Assembly: GCA_965247475.1 (NCBI GenBank)
Contig: OZ252016.1
Coordinates: forward strand, 496,001-560,000
DNA from: G965247475 sp965247475
GTDB taxonomy: Bacteria > Chloroflexota > UBA11872
Reading direction: 5' to 3'
Length of the DNA: 64,000 bases
The translations under genes were made by a program, and so were the position numbers. Position 1 is the stretch's first letter. Each line of letters starts with the position of its first letter. The notes under the pieces are model-generated. The model saw nothing but the letters and a program-made list of their open reading frames with translations, ran no database searches and was not told the DNA's origin. Of the stretch, positions 23,715-32,755 are shown in pieces.

Positions 23715-24797
23715 TTAGTTCAGGTCCGCGACCTGCGGCATCACCTCGTGCGCCAGCAGCTCCATCGAGTGGCGCCAGTGGTCCTCGGGCACCCATTCGT
23801 GGCCCATCGCGACCACCACCCCGAATCCGCCGACATCCTGATGGAGCGCGCGGATCTTCGCGGCCACGTCGTCCGGGCTGCCCACCAGCGCGATGTTGTC
23901 GACCATGTACTCCCAATCGATCGCGCTGTCGGGAATCTCTAGGTCGGTCTTCGTGAGGCCGACCATGTGCGCGAACGGCAGCAACGCCGCCCAGTAGCCC
24001 GTCCAATCGCGGCTCATCACGCCCGTCAGCGCCCGCTCGCGCGCCTCTTCGGTGGTGTCGGCCACGAAAATCTCCCGCGCGATCCGCCACTCGGATCGAT
24101 CCGGCGTCTTGCCGGTCTTTGCGGCGCCCTCTTCGACCGCCTCCCAGTGCGTCATCAGGACCCGTTTCGGCACGATGTTGATGCTCAACGGGATCCAGCC
24201 GCGCTCGCCGGCCAGCGCCAGCGTGTCTGATTTCTCGGACACGCCCGCCACCGCGATCGGGGGATGCGGCTTTTGGTACGGCTTGATGTGCACTCGCACG
24301 CCGATCAACGGATTCGGTTCCGGCACCGTGTACTCCCACCACGGGCTCTTGCGCACGCCCGGTTCGGGGTCGTCCCACAAGTCCAGCACCGCGTCGATCG
24401 CGTGTGGCGTCATCACACGGTGGTCGCTGCCTCTCACGTCGTAGCCGCGCACCTCGAAATCGCCCGGGAATCCACCCGAGCCGACCCCCCACTGGAACCG
24501 CCCCTTCGCCAGGTTGTCCAGCACCGCGATCCGGTGAGCCACCGAGAACGGGTCGTGGTTGGGCATGCAGGTCACGCCGGTGCCAAGCTTGATGTTCTTG
24601 GTCTCCGACAGAGCGCGGGCGATCAGCAGCTCCGGCGTCGGAATGTTCTCCCATTCCGCCGTGAAATGTTCCCCGATCCAAACCTCGTCGAACCCAAGCC
24701 GATCGAGCGTGATGATCTGCTCGAGGTCCTGATCCAGTGTGACGGCCAGGTCCGAGCCGGGCGGGTGCAGTGGCATGGTGAACAAACCGAGTCGCAT
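23715..24797 (-). CDS. LLM class flavin-dependent oxidoreductase (luciferase-like monooxygenase)
   Basis: 360 residues, ATG 24797. Typical (beta/alpha)8 luciferase fold: start MRLGLFTMPLHPPG, EVWIGEHFTAEWENIPTPE, LGTGVTCMPNHDPF, GRFQWGVGSGGFPGDF and PHPPIAVAGVSEKSD. These use FMNH2 (or F420H2) to oxidise small substrates with oxygen. It is similar in layout to limonene/alkanesulfonate-type LLM proteins; substrate not predictable. Presumed first gene of the minus-strand oxidative cluster that continues with SDR and P450. Confidence 0.85.
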   Translation of the reverse strand: MRLGLFTMPLHPPGSDLAVTLDQDLEQIITLDRLGFDEVWIGEHFTAEWENIPTPELLIARALSETKNIKLGTGVTCMPNHDPFSVAHRIAVLDNLAKGRFQWGVGSGGFPGDFEVRGYDVRGSDHRVMTPHAIDAVLDLWDDPEPGVRKSPWWEYTVPEPNPLIGVRVHIKPYQKPHPPIAVAGVSEKSDTLALAGERGWIPLSINIVPKRVLMTHWEAVEEGAAKTGKTPDRSEWRIAREIFVADTTEEARERALTGVMSRDWTGYWAALLPFAHMVGLTKTDLEIPDSAIDWEYMVDNIALVGSPDDVAAKIRALHQDVGGFGVVVAMGHEWVPEDHWRHSMELLAHEVMPQVADLN

Positions 24798-25009
24798 GGA
24801 GTGCTCCGGGCGTTCGCGCCCTCGCCGCCGGCCGGTCGAGTCGGTCGCGACCACCGTTGCCCGCGCGGGACTGGATGCTATGTGGCACGGTCGCGCGGGG
24901 TCAAGCCGCGCCGCTTCTGTCGAGCCGGTCGGCGGAGCCCACGCTTGGGCGGACGGCGGCGAAGTCAGTACGCTGAGCGCCCACGGGCTAGACGGTTCGG
25001 AGGCGAGCG

Positions 25010-26500
25010 ATGGGGGGCGACGTCGAACGGCTTCAAAACCTGATCGGCGGCGCATGGGTCGAGTCGGCGGCGGCCGACCGCCTTGATGTCGCCAACCCAG
25101 CCAGCGGGCGGTCGATTGCCACGGTGCCGCTCTCGAGCGGCGACGAGGTGGAGGCTGCGGTGGCCGCGGCCTCCGACGCCTTCCCGGACTGGCGCGGCAC
25201 ACCGGCCATCGAGCGCGCCCGCCTGCTGTTCCGCCTCCATCAGCTCATCCAGATCCATTTCGAGGACCTCTCGCGCACGATCACCGAGGAGAACGGCAAG
25301 ACGCTCGACGAGGCTCGCGGCGAGTTGCTGCGCACGCTGGAAAACGTAGAGGTCGCCGCCGGTATTCCTTCGTTGCAGTCCGGCGATTTCTCGACCGACA
25401 TCTCCCGCGGGATCGACGAGGCCTCGATTCGCGAGCCCCTCGGCGTCTTTGCGCAGATCGGGCCGTTCAACTTTCCTTCGATGGTCCCGTGGTGGTTCGC
25501 GCCCTACGCCGTCGCGTGCGGCAACACCTACGTCATCAAGCCCTCCCCGCAGACGCCGCTGAGCCAGACCCGGCTCATGGAGCTCGTGATCGAGGCCGGT
25601 TTCCCACCCGGCGTGTTCAACCTCATCCACGGTGGTCGCGAGCAGTCCGAGGCGCTCGCGACGAACCCGCAGGTCGCCGGGATCTCGTTCGTTGGCTCGT
25701 CACCGGTCGCGCGACATGTCTACGAGACGGCCACGCGCGCCGGCAAGCGCGCGCAGTGTCAGGGCGGCGCCAAGAACCACCTGGTCGTCATGCCCGACGC
25801 CGAGCTCGACCCGGCGTTGCCGAACATCTCAGGCTCGACCTTCGGCTGCGCGGGGCAGCGCTGCCTCGCCGGCTCCGCGGTCGTGGCCGTCGGCGATGTC
25901 CACGACGAGCTGCGCGATCGGCTGGTCGCAACGGCGGCGGCTATCACGGTCGGCAACGGCCTCGACCCCGCGTCTGGCATGGGGCCGGTGATCTCCGCCG
26001 AGGCCCGCCAGCGCATCTTGGACCACATCGACCAGGCGCTTGCCGAGGGTGCCGAGCTGCTGATCGACGGCCGTGAAGTCGAGGTCGAGGATCATCCTGA
26101 CGGCTTCTGGGTCGGCCCCACCATCCTTGGCGGCGTGACACCCGACATGGCCATCGCACGCGACGAGATTTTTGGACCGGTCATCAATCTGATGCGCGCC
26201 GACACGCTGGACGATGCCATCGACGTGATCGAGGCCAACCCATTCGGCAACGCCGCCTCGATCTACACCAACAGCGGTGGCGCCGCCCGGCGGTTCACCC
26301 AGCGCGCCAACATCGGCAACATCGGCGTAAACGTCGGCGTCGCCGCTCCCATGGCCTTCTTCCCCTTCGCCGGCCGCAAGGAGTCCTTCTTCGGCGACGT
26401 ACACGCGCAGGGGCATGAGGTGGTCCGCTTCTTCACCGACCCCAAGATCGTGATCACCCGCTGGCCCGGCCACACCGACGGCCGCGACCCGTGGGACTGA
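25010..26500 (+). CDS. mmsA: CoA-acylating methylmalonate-semialdehyde dehydrogenase
   Basis: 496 residues, typical length of the family. Markers of MMSDH rather than other ALDHs: PFNFPSMVPWWFAPYAVACG, GGAKNHLVVMPDAE, and the Cys-loop STFGCAGQRCLAGSAV with catalytic Cys; PFAGRKESFFGD at the C-terminus. It oxidises malonate or methylmalonate semialdehyde to acetyl- or propionyl-CoA, as in valine, beta-alanine or inositol breakdown. It starts an apparent plus-strand run (mmsA, O-methyltransferase, HpaI-aldolase) but gaps exceed 100 bp, so a single operon is not assured. Confidence 0.9.
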   Translation: MGGDVERLQNLIGGAWVESAAADRLDVANPASGRSIATVPLSSGDEVEAAVAAASDAFPDWRGTPAIERARLLFRLHQLIQIHFEDLSRTITEENGKTLDEARGELLRTLENVEVAAGIPSLQSGDFSTDISRGIDEASIREPLGVFAQIGPFNFPSMVPWWFAPYAVACGNTYVIKPSPQTPLSQTRLMELVIEAGFPPGVFNLIHGGREQSEALATNPQVAGISFVGSSPVARHVYETATRAGKRAQCQGGAKNHLVVMPDAELDPALPNISGSTFGCAGQRCLAGSAVVAVGDVHDELRDRLVATAAAITVGNGLDPASGMGPVISAEARQRILDHIDQALAEGAELLIDGREVEVEDHPDGFWVGPTILGGVTPDMAIARDEIFGPVINLMRADTLDDAIDVIEANPFGNAASIYTNSGGAARRFTQRANIGNIGVNVGVAAPMAFFPFAGRKESFFGDVHAQGHEVVRFFTDPKIVITRWPGHTDGRDPWD

Positions 26501-26545
26501 TGGCGTTGCGGAGGAGGTTCGTCTGAACGGATCGCCAACCGCGGG

Positions 26546-26574
26546 TCATTGCGAGCGCAGCGAAGAATCCGGTG
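26546..26574 (+). repeat. intergenic repeat family A, short degenerate copy
   Basis: GTCATTGCGAGCGCAGCGAA followed by GAATCCGG between mmsA and the O-methyltransferase gene. Confidence 0.45.
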
Positions 26575-26620
26575 CCCTCGACGCGCGCTCGCCAGACGCG
26601 GGGTCCCGGCCGGCCCACAC

Positions 26621-27286
26621 ATGACCCACGAGTACCGCCACTCCGGCGAGCGCTATCTCCGCGACGCTGACTATCTGCGCGAGATCCATCCCGATGTCGG
26701 CGCCGTGCTTGCCGAGATCGAGGCGGTTGCCGGCCGCGAGGGCCAACCCATCACCGAGCGCGAGTCCGCCCGCTTGCTGGCCTTCGTCGTGCGGGCGATC
26801 GGCGCCCGGCGCGCCCTGGAGATCGGCGCCAACCTGGGGTTCTCCGCCATCTGGATTGCCGGCGCGCTTCCGGACGACGGCCGCCTGATCACAATCGACC
26901 AGGACGCCGAGATCCTCGCGCGTGCCCGCCGTAACTTCAGCGAGGCCGGCGTGGACGGCAAGATTCAGACCGTCCACGGCTCAGCGCTCGGCGCGCTCGG
27001 CTCGATCGAAGGCCCGTTCGACTTCGCGTACATCGACGCCAACAAGTTCGACTACCCCGCGCTGCTCGACGAGGTCGTGACTCGGCTGCGGGTCGGCGGC
27101 GTGGTCGCCATCGACAACCTGCTCTGGCTGGGCCAGGCCGCGCACCAGCCTCAGGACACCGAGCACATGCGAGCCGCGACGCCGATCGTCCGCGAGTTCA
27201 ACCGCAACTTGCTGGCCGACGCGCGGCTCGATGCGACCATCGTCCAGGTCGGCGACGGCATCGGCCTGGGCGTCAAGCGCGGCTAG
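26621..27286 (+). CDS. class I SAM-dependent O-methyltransferase (CCoAOMT/catechol type)
   Basis: 221 residues from ATG 26621. The SAM motif I is RALEIGANLGFSAIWIA; motif with acidic ribose-binder ITIDQDAEILARARRNF; the metal-binding Asp lies in DFAYIDANKFDY and the later DNLLW motif supplies the next ligands, giving a divalent-metal dependent enzyme. Methylates catechol-like or polyhydroxy compounds, possibly in secondary metabolism or detoxification. An in-frame upstream ATG adds 24 unlikely residues. Confidence 0.85.
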   Translation: MTHEYRHSGERYLRDADYLREIHPDVGAVLAEIEAVAGREGQPITERESARLLAFVVRAIGARRALEIGANLGFSAIWIAGALPDDGRLITIDQDAEILARARRNFSEAGVDGKIQTVHGSALGALGSIEGPFDFAYIDANKFDYPALLDEVVTRLRVGGVVAIDNLLWLGQAAHQPQDTEHMRAATPIVREFNRNLLADARLDATIVQVGDGIGLGVKRG

Positions 27287-27373
27287 GCCACGCGCCCCCT
27301 CTCCTGCCATTCCTGTGCATCCAAGCTTCTGGTGGGGCTCGACAGGGTCCCGAGTGACCGGCATCCCATGTAG

Positions 27374-27394
27374 GGGCAACCCTCGTGGTTGCCC
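27374..27394 (+). repeat. hairpin in the 330-bp gap after the O-methyltransferase gene
   Basis: Arms GGGCAACC (27374-27381) and GGTTGCCC (27387-27394), five-base loop CTCGT. No T tract. The rest of 27287-27615 shows no gene. Confidence 0.5.
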
Positions 27395-27615
27395 TCGGTG
27401 GTGGCTCCGGTCATCCCTCCGTCATTCATGTGTCGGCTCGGCCTCGCAAACGAGTCAGGTTGTCAGGCTGGCGTGAGGGGCGCCGCCCGTCAGCAGCCCC
27501 GCGAATCCGACCCATCAGACGCCCCGACACAGCCCACGTTGACGGGAGGACCCTCGCCCCGTAGCGTCAGGCCTTGCGCGCGTTCGCGCGCCATCTCGTG
27601 GAGGGTCGACTGCCA

Positions 27616-28368
27616 GTGCTCACCAACACCGCCAAGCAGAAGCTGCAGGCAGGCAAGATCGCCCTCGGCGCCTCCGCCTCGATCGGTTCCCACGCGACCG
27701 CCGAGCAGCTGGCGCTCGCCGGCTTCGACTGGATCAACATCGACAACCAGCACGGCTCGTGGGACCGCCAGTCGTCCTCGCTGGCGTTCATGGCGGTCCG
27801 GGCGGGCGGCTCGATCCCGATGACGCGCGTGCCCCAGAACGATTTCTATGCGATCGCTCGCTTGCTCGACGAAGGCGCGTTGGGGATCATCGTGCCCATG
27901 GTCGAAGACGCCGAAGACGCCGAGCGGGTCGCCTTCGCCGCGCGCTACCCGCCTGCCGGCGGCCGCTCGGTCGGCTTTTCCGGCGCCGCCGCGTACGGCG
28001 ACGACTACGTCGACCGGTTCAACGACGAGGTCCTGGTCGCGATCCAGTTGGAGTCCGGGAACGCCATCGCGAACGCCGACGAGATCATGGCCGTCGAAGG
28101 CATCGACGCCTGCTGGCTGGGACCGGGTGACCTCGCGCTCTCGATCGGCCATGAGCGCAATTCGCCGCAGCACGACGAGGCCGTCCGGAAGATGATCGCG
28201 GCCTGCCAGAGGCACGGCAAGGCGCCCGGGATAGCGGCCGGTTCCCCCGAGCAGATTGAGAAATGGGCGAACGAGGGCTGCACGTTCGTTTCGGTGCGGG
28301 GTGACCGCGCGTATGTCGCCGACGGCGCCGCGGCCGATCTCGCGGCGGTCAAAGCGCTGCTCGACTAG
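27616..28368 (+). CDS. HpaI-type aldolase (2-dehydro-3-deoxyglucarate aldolase family)
   Basis: 250 residues from GTG 27616 (GGAGGG about 10 nt upstream). LTNTAKQKLQAGKIALG and the DNQHGSWD block (the usual D-x-E-H-x pattern with Gln for Glu) hold the catalytic His, GPGDLALSIGHE the metal/substrate loop; Glu in QLESGNAIAN is the expected Mg ligand. Cleaves 2-keto-3-deoxy sugar acids or 4-hydroxy-2-ketoacids to pyruvate and an aldehyde. Next to a second 2-hydroxyacid dehydrogenase and an SMP-30 lactonase, it fits a sugar-acid degradation locus. TTG 27574 is an alternative start. Confidence 0.8.
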   Translation: MLTNTAKQKLQAGKIALGASASIGSHATAEQLALAGFDWINIDNQHGSWDRQSSSLAFMAVRAGGSIPMTRVPQNDFYAIARLLDEGALGIIVPMVEDAEDAERVAFAARYPPAGGRSVGFSGAAAYGDDYVDRFNDEVLVAIQLESGNAIANADEIMAVEGIDACWLGPGDLALSIGHERNSPQHDEAVRKMIAACQRHGKAPGIAAGSPEQIEKWANEGCTFVSVRGDRAYVADGAAADLAAVKALLD

Positions 28369-28442
28369 CTCGGCGCGGCGGCGCGCCTCGGTCTTCGCAA
28401 TCCCGCGCGGCTATGGGCCGTCTCCCGACAGGCCGGGCGCCG

Positions 28443-29384
28443 CTAGACGGTGTAGAGCAATTCCTCGCCGCGCTCGAGACGTCCGACGTTGTCCGCGATG
28501 ATGCTGCCCGTCCCGTTGAGAAACCGATCGCACGCGGACGCGGCGTGCGGCGTCGCCAGGACGTCGAAGTCGAACAGCGGATCGGTTGGATCCATCGGCT
28601 CGGTCCAGAAGACGTCTAACCCCACCGCCCACAGCCGCCCCGCCCTCAAGGTGTCCATCAGCGCCTGCTGATCCACCACCGGCCCGCGCGACACGTTCAC
28701 CAGCACGCCGTCGTCCGGCATGGCGGCCAGCACCTCCGCGCCGATCAGCCCTTCGGTCGCGTCGTTCAGCGGCACCGCCGCAGCAACAAACGGGCAGTCC
28801 CGCACCGCATCGGTCAGGCGGTCGGCCGTGAACAGCTCGGTCAGCCCCAGTTCCGCCGCCAGCGCCGGGTCGGGTGTCCGCTTCACACCCACCACCTCGC
28901 AGCCGAACGGCTTCAGCAACCGGACGAGCGCCTTGCCGATGCCGCCCAATCCGATCACGCACACCCGCGATCCGTGCAGCGACCGCCCCCAGCTTGTCTC
29001 CATCGTCCCGGCGGCGATTGAGCGCGCCATCACCGGGTAGTTGCGCCCACCCCCGATCAGGTGGAACAGCGCGAACTCCGCCACTGCCTCACCTGCGCCG
29101 GACGCATGCGTCGGCGTGGTTGCGATCGGGATGCCGCGCCGCGCGGCCTCGTCCTGATCCACGTTGTCCACGCCCGCGCCCGCCTGCTGGATGAGCTGCA
29201 GTTCGGTCGCGGCCGCCAGCGCGTCTGCCTGTAGCGGCGCACGGCCGGGGATCACCACCTGCACGCCCGCGATCGACTCGGCGACCGCCGACTCCGCGCA
29301 GGTGACGACCTCGTGCGCGGGCAGCGCCCGCCTGAACGCCTCGAGCGCCTCCGGCATGTAGTCGTTGCAGAGCAGAATCCGCAT
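28443..29384 (-). CDS. D-isomer-specific 2-hydroxyacid dehydrogenase, second copy
   Basis: 313 residues from ATG 29384. NAD motif VIGLGGIGK, Arg in VNVSRGPVVD, Glu in VFWTEPMDP, His in ATPHAASACD. The start MRILLCNDYMPEALEAF is close to the 7667 gene, so both are members of the same small subgroup. Converges with the HpaI aldolase gene (75 bp) and diverges from the SMP-30 gene, whose start is 120 bp away; their shared intergenic region could be a common control region. Confidence 0.85.
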   Translation of the reverse strand: MRILLCNDYMPEALEAFRRALPAHEVVTCAESAVAESIAGVQVVIPGRAPLQADALAAATELQLIQQAGAGVDNVDQDEAARRGIPIATTPTHASGAGEAVAEFALFHLIGGGRNYPVMARSIAAGTMETSWGRSLHGSRVCVIGLGGIGKALVRLLKPFGCEVVGVKRTPDPALAAELGLTELFTADRLTDAVRDCPFVAAAVPLNDATEGLIGAEVLAAMPDDGVLVNVSRGPVVDQQALMDTLRAGRLWAVGLDVFWTEPMDPTDPLFDFDVLATPHAASACDRFLNGTGSIIADNVGRLERGEELLYTV

Positions 29385-29503
29385 GGGCCTCTTCCGGTGC
29401 ATGCGGCGCAGGGCGCCCAGTCTCGCATAGGCGCGCGGGCCGGCTGCGCGGGCGCGCCGGCTGCGGCATTATCGACCGACTTGCGAGCCGGAGGACCGCG
29501 CGT

Positions 29504-30430
29504 ATGGCTCCGCCCATGACGCACGTCGATGTGGTGTTGGAAGACGAGAGCGGCGGACTCGAGGCCCTCGTCACTCCCGGGACCAGCATCGAGCGCATCG
29601 CCGGCGGGCTGCTGTTCACCGAGGGACCCGTGTGGCGCGGCGACCACCTGCTCTTCAGCGATATCCCCAACGACCGCACCTGCCGCTGGCGCGAGCTGCC
29701 CGAGGGGCCGGAGCTCACCACCTTCGCCACCCGCGTCGGTCGCACCAATGGCCTCTCACTCGGCGCCGACGGCGCCCTTATCGGCTGCGCGCACGAAGCC
29801 CGCGCTGTTCTGCGGTTTGACGAGGACGGCAGCGCGACGCCGATCGCCACGCACTTCGACGGCAAGCGCCTCAACAGCCCCAACGACCTCGCGGCCCGCG
29901 CGAACGGCGACATCTACTTCACCGATCCTCCCTACGGGATCGTCGATCTCGGCTCCGAAGCGGGGGAGCTCGACTTCAACGGACTGTTCCTGCTGCGGCC
30001 CGACGGCTCGATCACCCTCGCCAGCGATCGCTTCATGCGTCCCAACGGCCTCGCCTTCTCGCCCGACCAGTCCGTGCTCTACGTCGGCGACTCGGGCGGA
30101 CCCCGCGATGTCTGGGCGTTCGACGTTGCGGACGACGGATCGCTCGCGAACGAACGGCTATTTGCAGATTTGGACCTCAGCGACGAGCCGCGCAACCCCG
30201 ACGGCATGAAATGCGATGCCGACGGCCGTCTCTGGACCACCGGCCCCGGCGGGATATGGGTGGTGGAGCCTGACGGCCAGGTCCACGGCCGCATCGTGCC
30301 GCCCGAGCATCCCGCCAACCTGGCCTGGGGCGGCCCCGACTGGACCATCCTCTACATCACCGCCGGCACCAGCGTCTACCGCCTCCAAACCAACGTCACC
30401 GGCATCCCCGTCCCGCACCTACCGACCTGA
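29504..30430 (+). CDS. SMP-30/gluconolactonase family lactonase
   Basis: 308 residues forming a six-bladed propeller. Metal ligands expected from the family appear: Glu in FTEGPVW, Asn in RLNSPNDLA, Asp in DEPRNPDGMKCD, plus PNGLAFSPDQSVLYVGDSG for the catalytic Asp. Hydrolyses a sugar lactone to the aldonic acid, which the neighbouring keto-deoxy acid aldolase and 2-hydroxyacid dehydrogenase could consume. An alternative ATG at 29516 lies four codons downstream. The AOR gene follows 116 bp downstream on the same strand. Confidence 0.85.
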   Translation: MAPPMTHVDVVLEDESGGLEALVTPGTSIERIAGGLLFTEGPVWRGDHLLFSDIPNDRTCRWRELPEGPELTTFATRVGRTNGLSLGADGALIGCAHEARAVLRFDEDGSATPIATHFDGKRLNSPNDLAARANGDIYFTDPPYGIVDLGSEAGELDFNGLFLLRPDGSITLASDRFMRPNGLAFSPDQSVLYVGDSGGPRDVWAFDVADDGSLANERLFADLDLSDEPRNPDGMKCDADGRLWTTGPGGIWVVEPDGQVHGRIVPPEHPANLAWGGPDWTILYITAGTSVYRLQTNVTGIPVPHLPT

Positions 30431-30546
30431 GCGGCGCCTCGCGGCAAGCGATCGCTCGAAGCGCCGTGAACGGGCGGTCCTGGGTCCAAGCGGCCGGACG
30501 CGCCCCGCTTGTCCGCGTCGTGCGGGCGCGCGACTATGAGCCCGTC

Positions 30547-32664
30547 ATGCCCGCTACCGCGATCCGCATCCGCGTCCGGCCCTACGCCGACCTCGGCCGC
30601 TTCTTCCCGGGCGACGGGAGAATCCGCGATGTCGACGTCGAGCCGGGCGCCACGCTGCGCGACCTGCTGGCCGCGCACGGGCTCGACGACGGCCGCCGGC
30701 TCACCCTCGGCGTCAACGACGAGTTGGCCACGCCGGACACACGGCTGAGCAACGGGGATGTCGTAGATGTGCTCGTCCCGATGTCCGGCGGCGACGAAGG
30801 CGACGGGCTTCCCGGATCCATCCACGACCGCATCCTCCGCATCGATCTGGCCGACGGCCGGATCTGGACCGAGCGGCTTGGTCGTGAGTTCTTCCGCAAA
30901 TACCTGGGCGGTCGCAACCTGATCGCCTACTACTTGCTCACCGAGGTGCCGGACGGCATCGATGCCTTCGACCCGGAGAACCGCCTGGTGTTCGCCATGG
31001 GTCCCATCACCGGCGTCGCCCTCCCCGGCGCGGGCCGTCACAGCGTCGGCGCGAAGTCGCCGTTGACCGGGCTGTTTGGCGAATCCGAGGCCGGCGGCTA
31101 CTGGGGCGCCGAGCTCAAGCAGGCCGGCTGGGACGCGGTCGTCGTGCAGGGCCGCGCGCAGTCCCCGGTCTACCTGTGGATCAACGACCAGGAAATCGAG
31201 ATCCGCGACGCCTCCCACCTCTGGGGCGAGCTCACCGGCCCGGTCGAGGATCAGATCCGCGAGGAGCTCGGCGATCCGCGCATCCGCGTCTGCCAGATCG
31301 GCCCGGCCGGCGAGAACCTGGTCCGCTTCGCCTGCGTCGTCAACGACCTCAACGAAGTCGCCGGGCGCACCGGACTCGGCGCCGTCATGGGCGCAAAGAA
31401 CCTCAAGGCCATCGCCGTGCGTGGCTCGACCCGCGTGACCGTGGCCGACGCCGAGCCCATCAAGGCGACCGCTCGCTGGGTGGGCCGGGAGACCCTCGGC
31501 GAGGGCGGGGAGCATCACCGTCTGCACAACTGGGGCACCGGCGCGGCCGTGAAGGCCAAGCAGCTCGAGGGCCACCTGATCTCGCACAACTTCCGCGACG
31601 GCCGTCTCGACGGTTCGGAGAACATCGACGCCGTCGCGATCAAAGAGCTGGTGATGGACCACATGGACCGCTGCTTCGCCTGCTCGGTCCGCTGCAAGAA
31701 GCGCGTGCGCGTCGAAACACCCCACATGAAAGTCGAGCCCAGGTACGGCGGTCCCGAGTACGAGACCCTCGCCGCCATCGGCACCAACACCGGCGTCACC
31801 GACATCATGGCCGTCTGCAAAGGCAACGAGATGCTCAACTACCTGGGCATGGACAGCATCTCGTGCGGTGCCACGATCGCGTGGGCGATGGAGATGTCCG
31901 AGCTCGGCCTGCTCACCGCCGCGGAACTCCAGGGCGAGACCATGCGCTTCGGATCGGCCCAGGATGTCCTCCGTATCATCGACCAGATCGCCCACCGACA
32001 GGGCGTCGGTGACCTGCTCGCCGAGGGTTCGCTGCGCGCCGCCCGCCGGCTCGGCAAGGGCTCCGAGCGCTACGTCGTGCACGTCAAGGGGCTCGAGGTC
32101 GCCATGCACGACCCGCGCGCCATGCGGGGCATGCGCGACAACTACCCCATCTCACCCACCGGCGGCGATCACACCGGCGCCGGCCTCAAGCGCACCTCCG
32201 TGCGCAACACGGTTGGGCTGTGCCAGTTCCTCGAGTACAACGACGCCAAGTCGCTCGAGCTGCTCAACGCCGCCACCGGCTGGGACATGTCGCCCGAGGA
32301 GCTGCACGAGACCTTCGAGCGCGGCCTCACGATGGCCCGCCTGTTCAACCTCCGCGAGGGAATGACCGTCGAGGACGATCGTCTGCCCGACCGCCTGCAC
32401 GAGCCGCTCAGGCTCGGGCCGCTCAAGGACTACCGGCTGCCGAAGGAAGAGATCCGCGGGTACGTCAGCGGCTACTACGAGAAGCACGGCTGGGACGCCG
32501 TCGAGGGCAAGCCCTACCGCGACACGATCGAGTACCTAGGCCTAAACGAGATCGCCGACGCGCTCGACGATTTCGATCTCACGGCCGACCGTCACGAGCC
32601 GGTTCCCGTTGGCGCCGCGCCCTTTGTCGTCGAGCTCGAGGGCGCCCGAGGCGCGGCGGAATAG
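30547..32664 (+). CDS. aldehyde:ferredoxin oxidoreductase with N-terminal MoaD/ThiS-like domain
   Basis: 705 residues from ATG 30547. Residues 1-82 form a beta-grasp domain ending VPMSGG, the Gly-Gly terminus of MoaD/ThiS sulphur carriers, here followed without stop by the AOR. The AOR core shows a YLGGRNLIAYYLLTE start, GPITGVALPGAGRHSVGAKS cofactor loop, and 4Fe-4S cysteines C376, C379, C383 (CFACSVRC) and C559 (GLCQF). AORs oxidise aldehydes (or reduce acids) with tungsten- or molybdenum-bispterin cofactor and ferredoxin. The fusion suggests an on-board carrier for dithiolene synthesis or a structural cap. Frame-relative start at 30466 adds 27 non-homologous residues. Confidence 0.85.
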   Translation: MPATAIRIRVRPYADLGRFFPGDGRIRDVDVEPGATLRDLLAAHGLDDGRRLTLGVNDELATPDTRLSNGDVVDVLVPMSGGDEGDGLPGSIHDRILRIDLADGRIWTERLGREFFRKYLGGRNLIAYYLLTEVPDGIDAFDPENRLVFAMGPITGVALPGAGRHSVGAKSPLTGLFGESEAGGYWGAELKQAGWDAVVVQGRAQSPVYLWINDQEIEIRDASHLWGELTGPVEDQIREELGDPRIRVCQIGPAGENLVRFACVVNDLNEVAGRTGLGAVMGAKNLKAIAVRGSTRVTVADAEPIKATARWVGRETLGEGGEHHRLHNWGTGAAVKAKQLEGHLISHNFRDGRLDGSENIDAVAIKELVMDHMDRCFACSVRCKKRVRVETPHMKVEPRYGGPEYETLAAIGTNTGVTDIMAVCKGNEMLNYLGMDSISCGATIAWAMEMSELGLLTAAELQGETMRFGSAQDVLRIIDQIAHRQGVGDLLAEGSLRAARRLGKGSERYVVHVKGLEVAMHDPRAMRGMRDNYPISPTGGDHTGAGLKRTSVRNTVGLCQFLEYNDAKSLELLNAATGWDMSPEELHETFERGLTMARLFNLREGMTVEDDRLPDRLHEPLRLGPLKDYRLPKEEIRGYVSGYYEKHGWDAVEGKPYRDTIEYLGLNEIADALDDFDLTADRHEPVPVGAAPFVVELEGARGAAE

Positions 32665-32755
32665 CCCGCGGCCCGAGGCTGGAGCCGATGGCCTGGCTGA
32701 CCCGGCAATCGCCGCGGCGCTGGCTAGCCCGTCTAAACCCGGACGGCCCCGCCGA

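Noticed and set aside
30376..32109. 577-codon minus-strand frame opposite the AOR gene
   Set aside because: Shadow of the AOR frame; lacks any recognisable domain.
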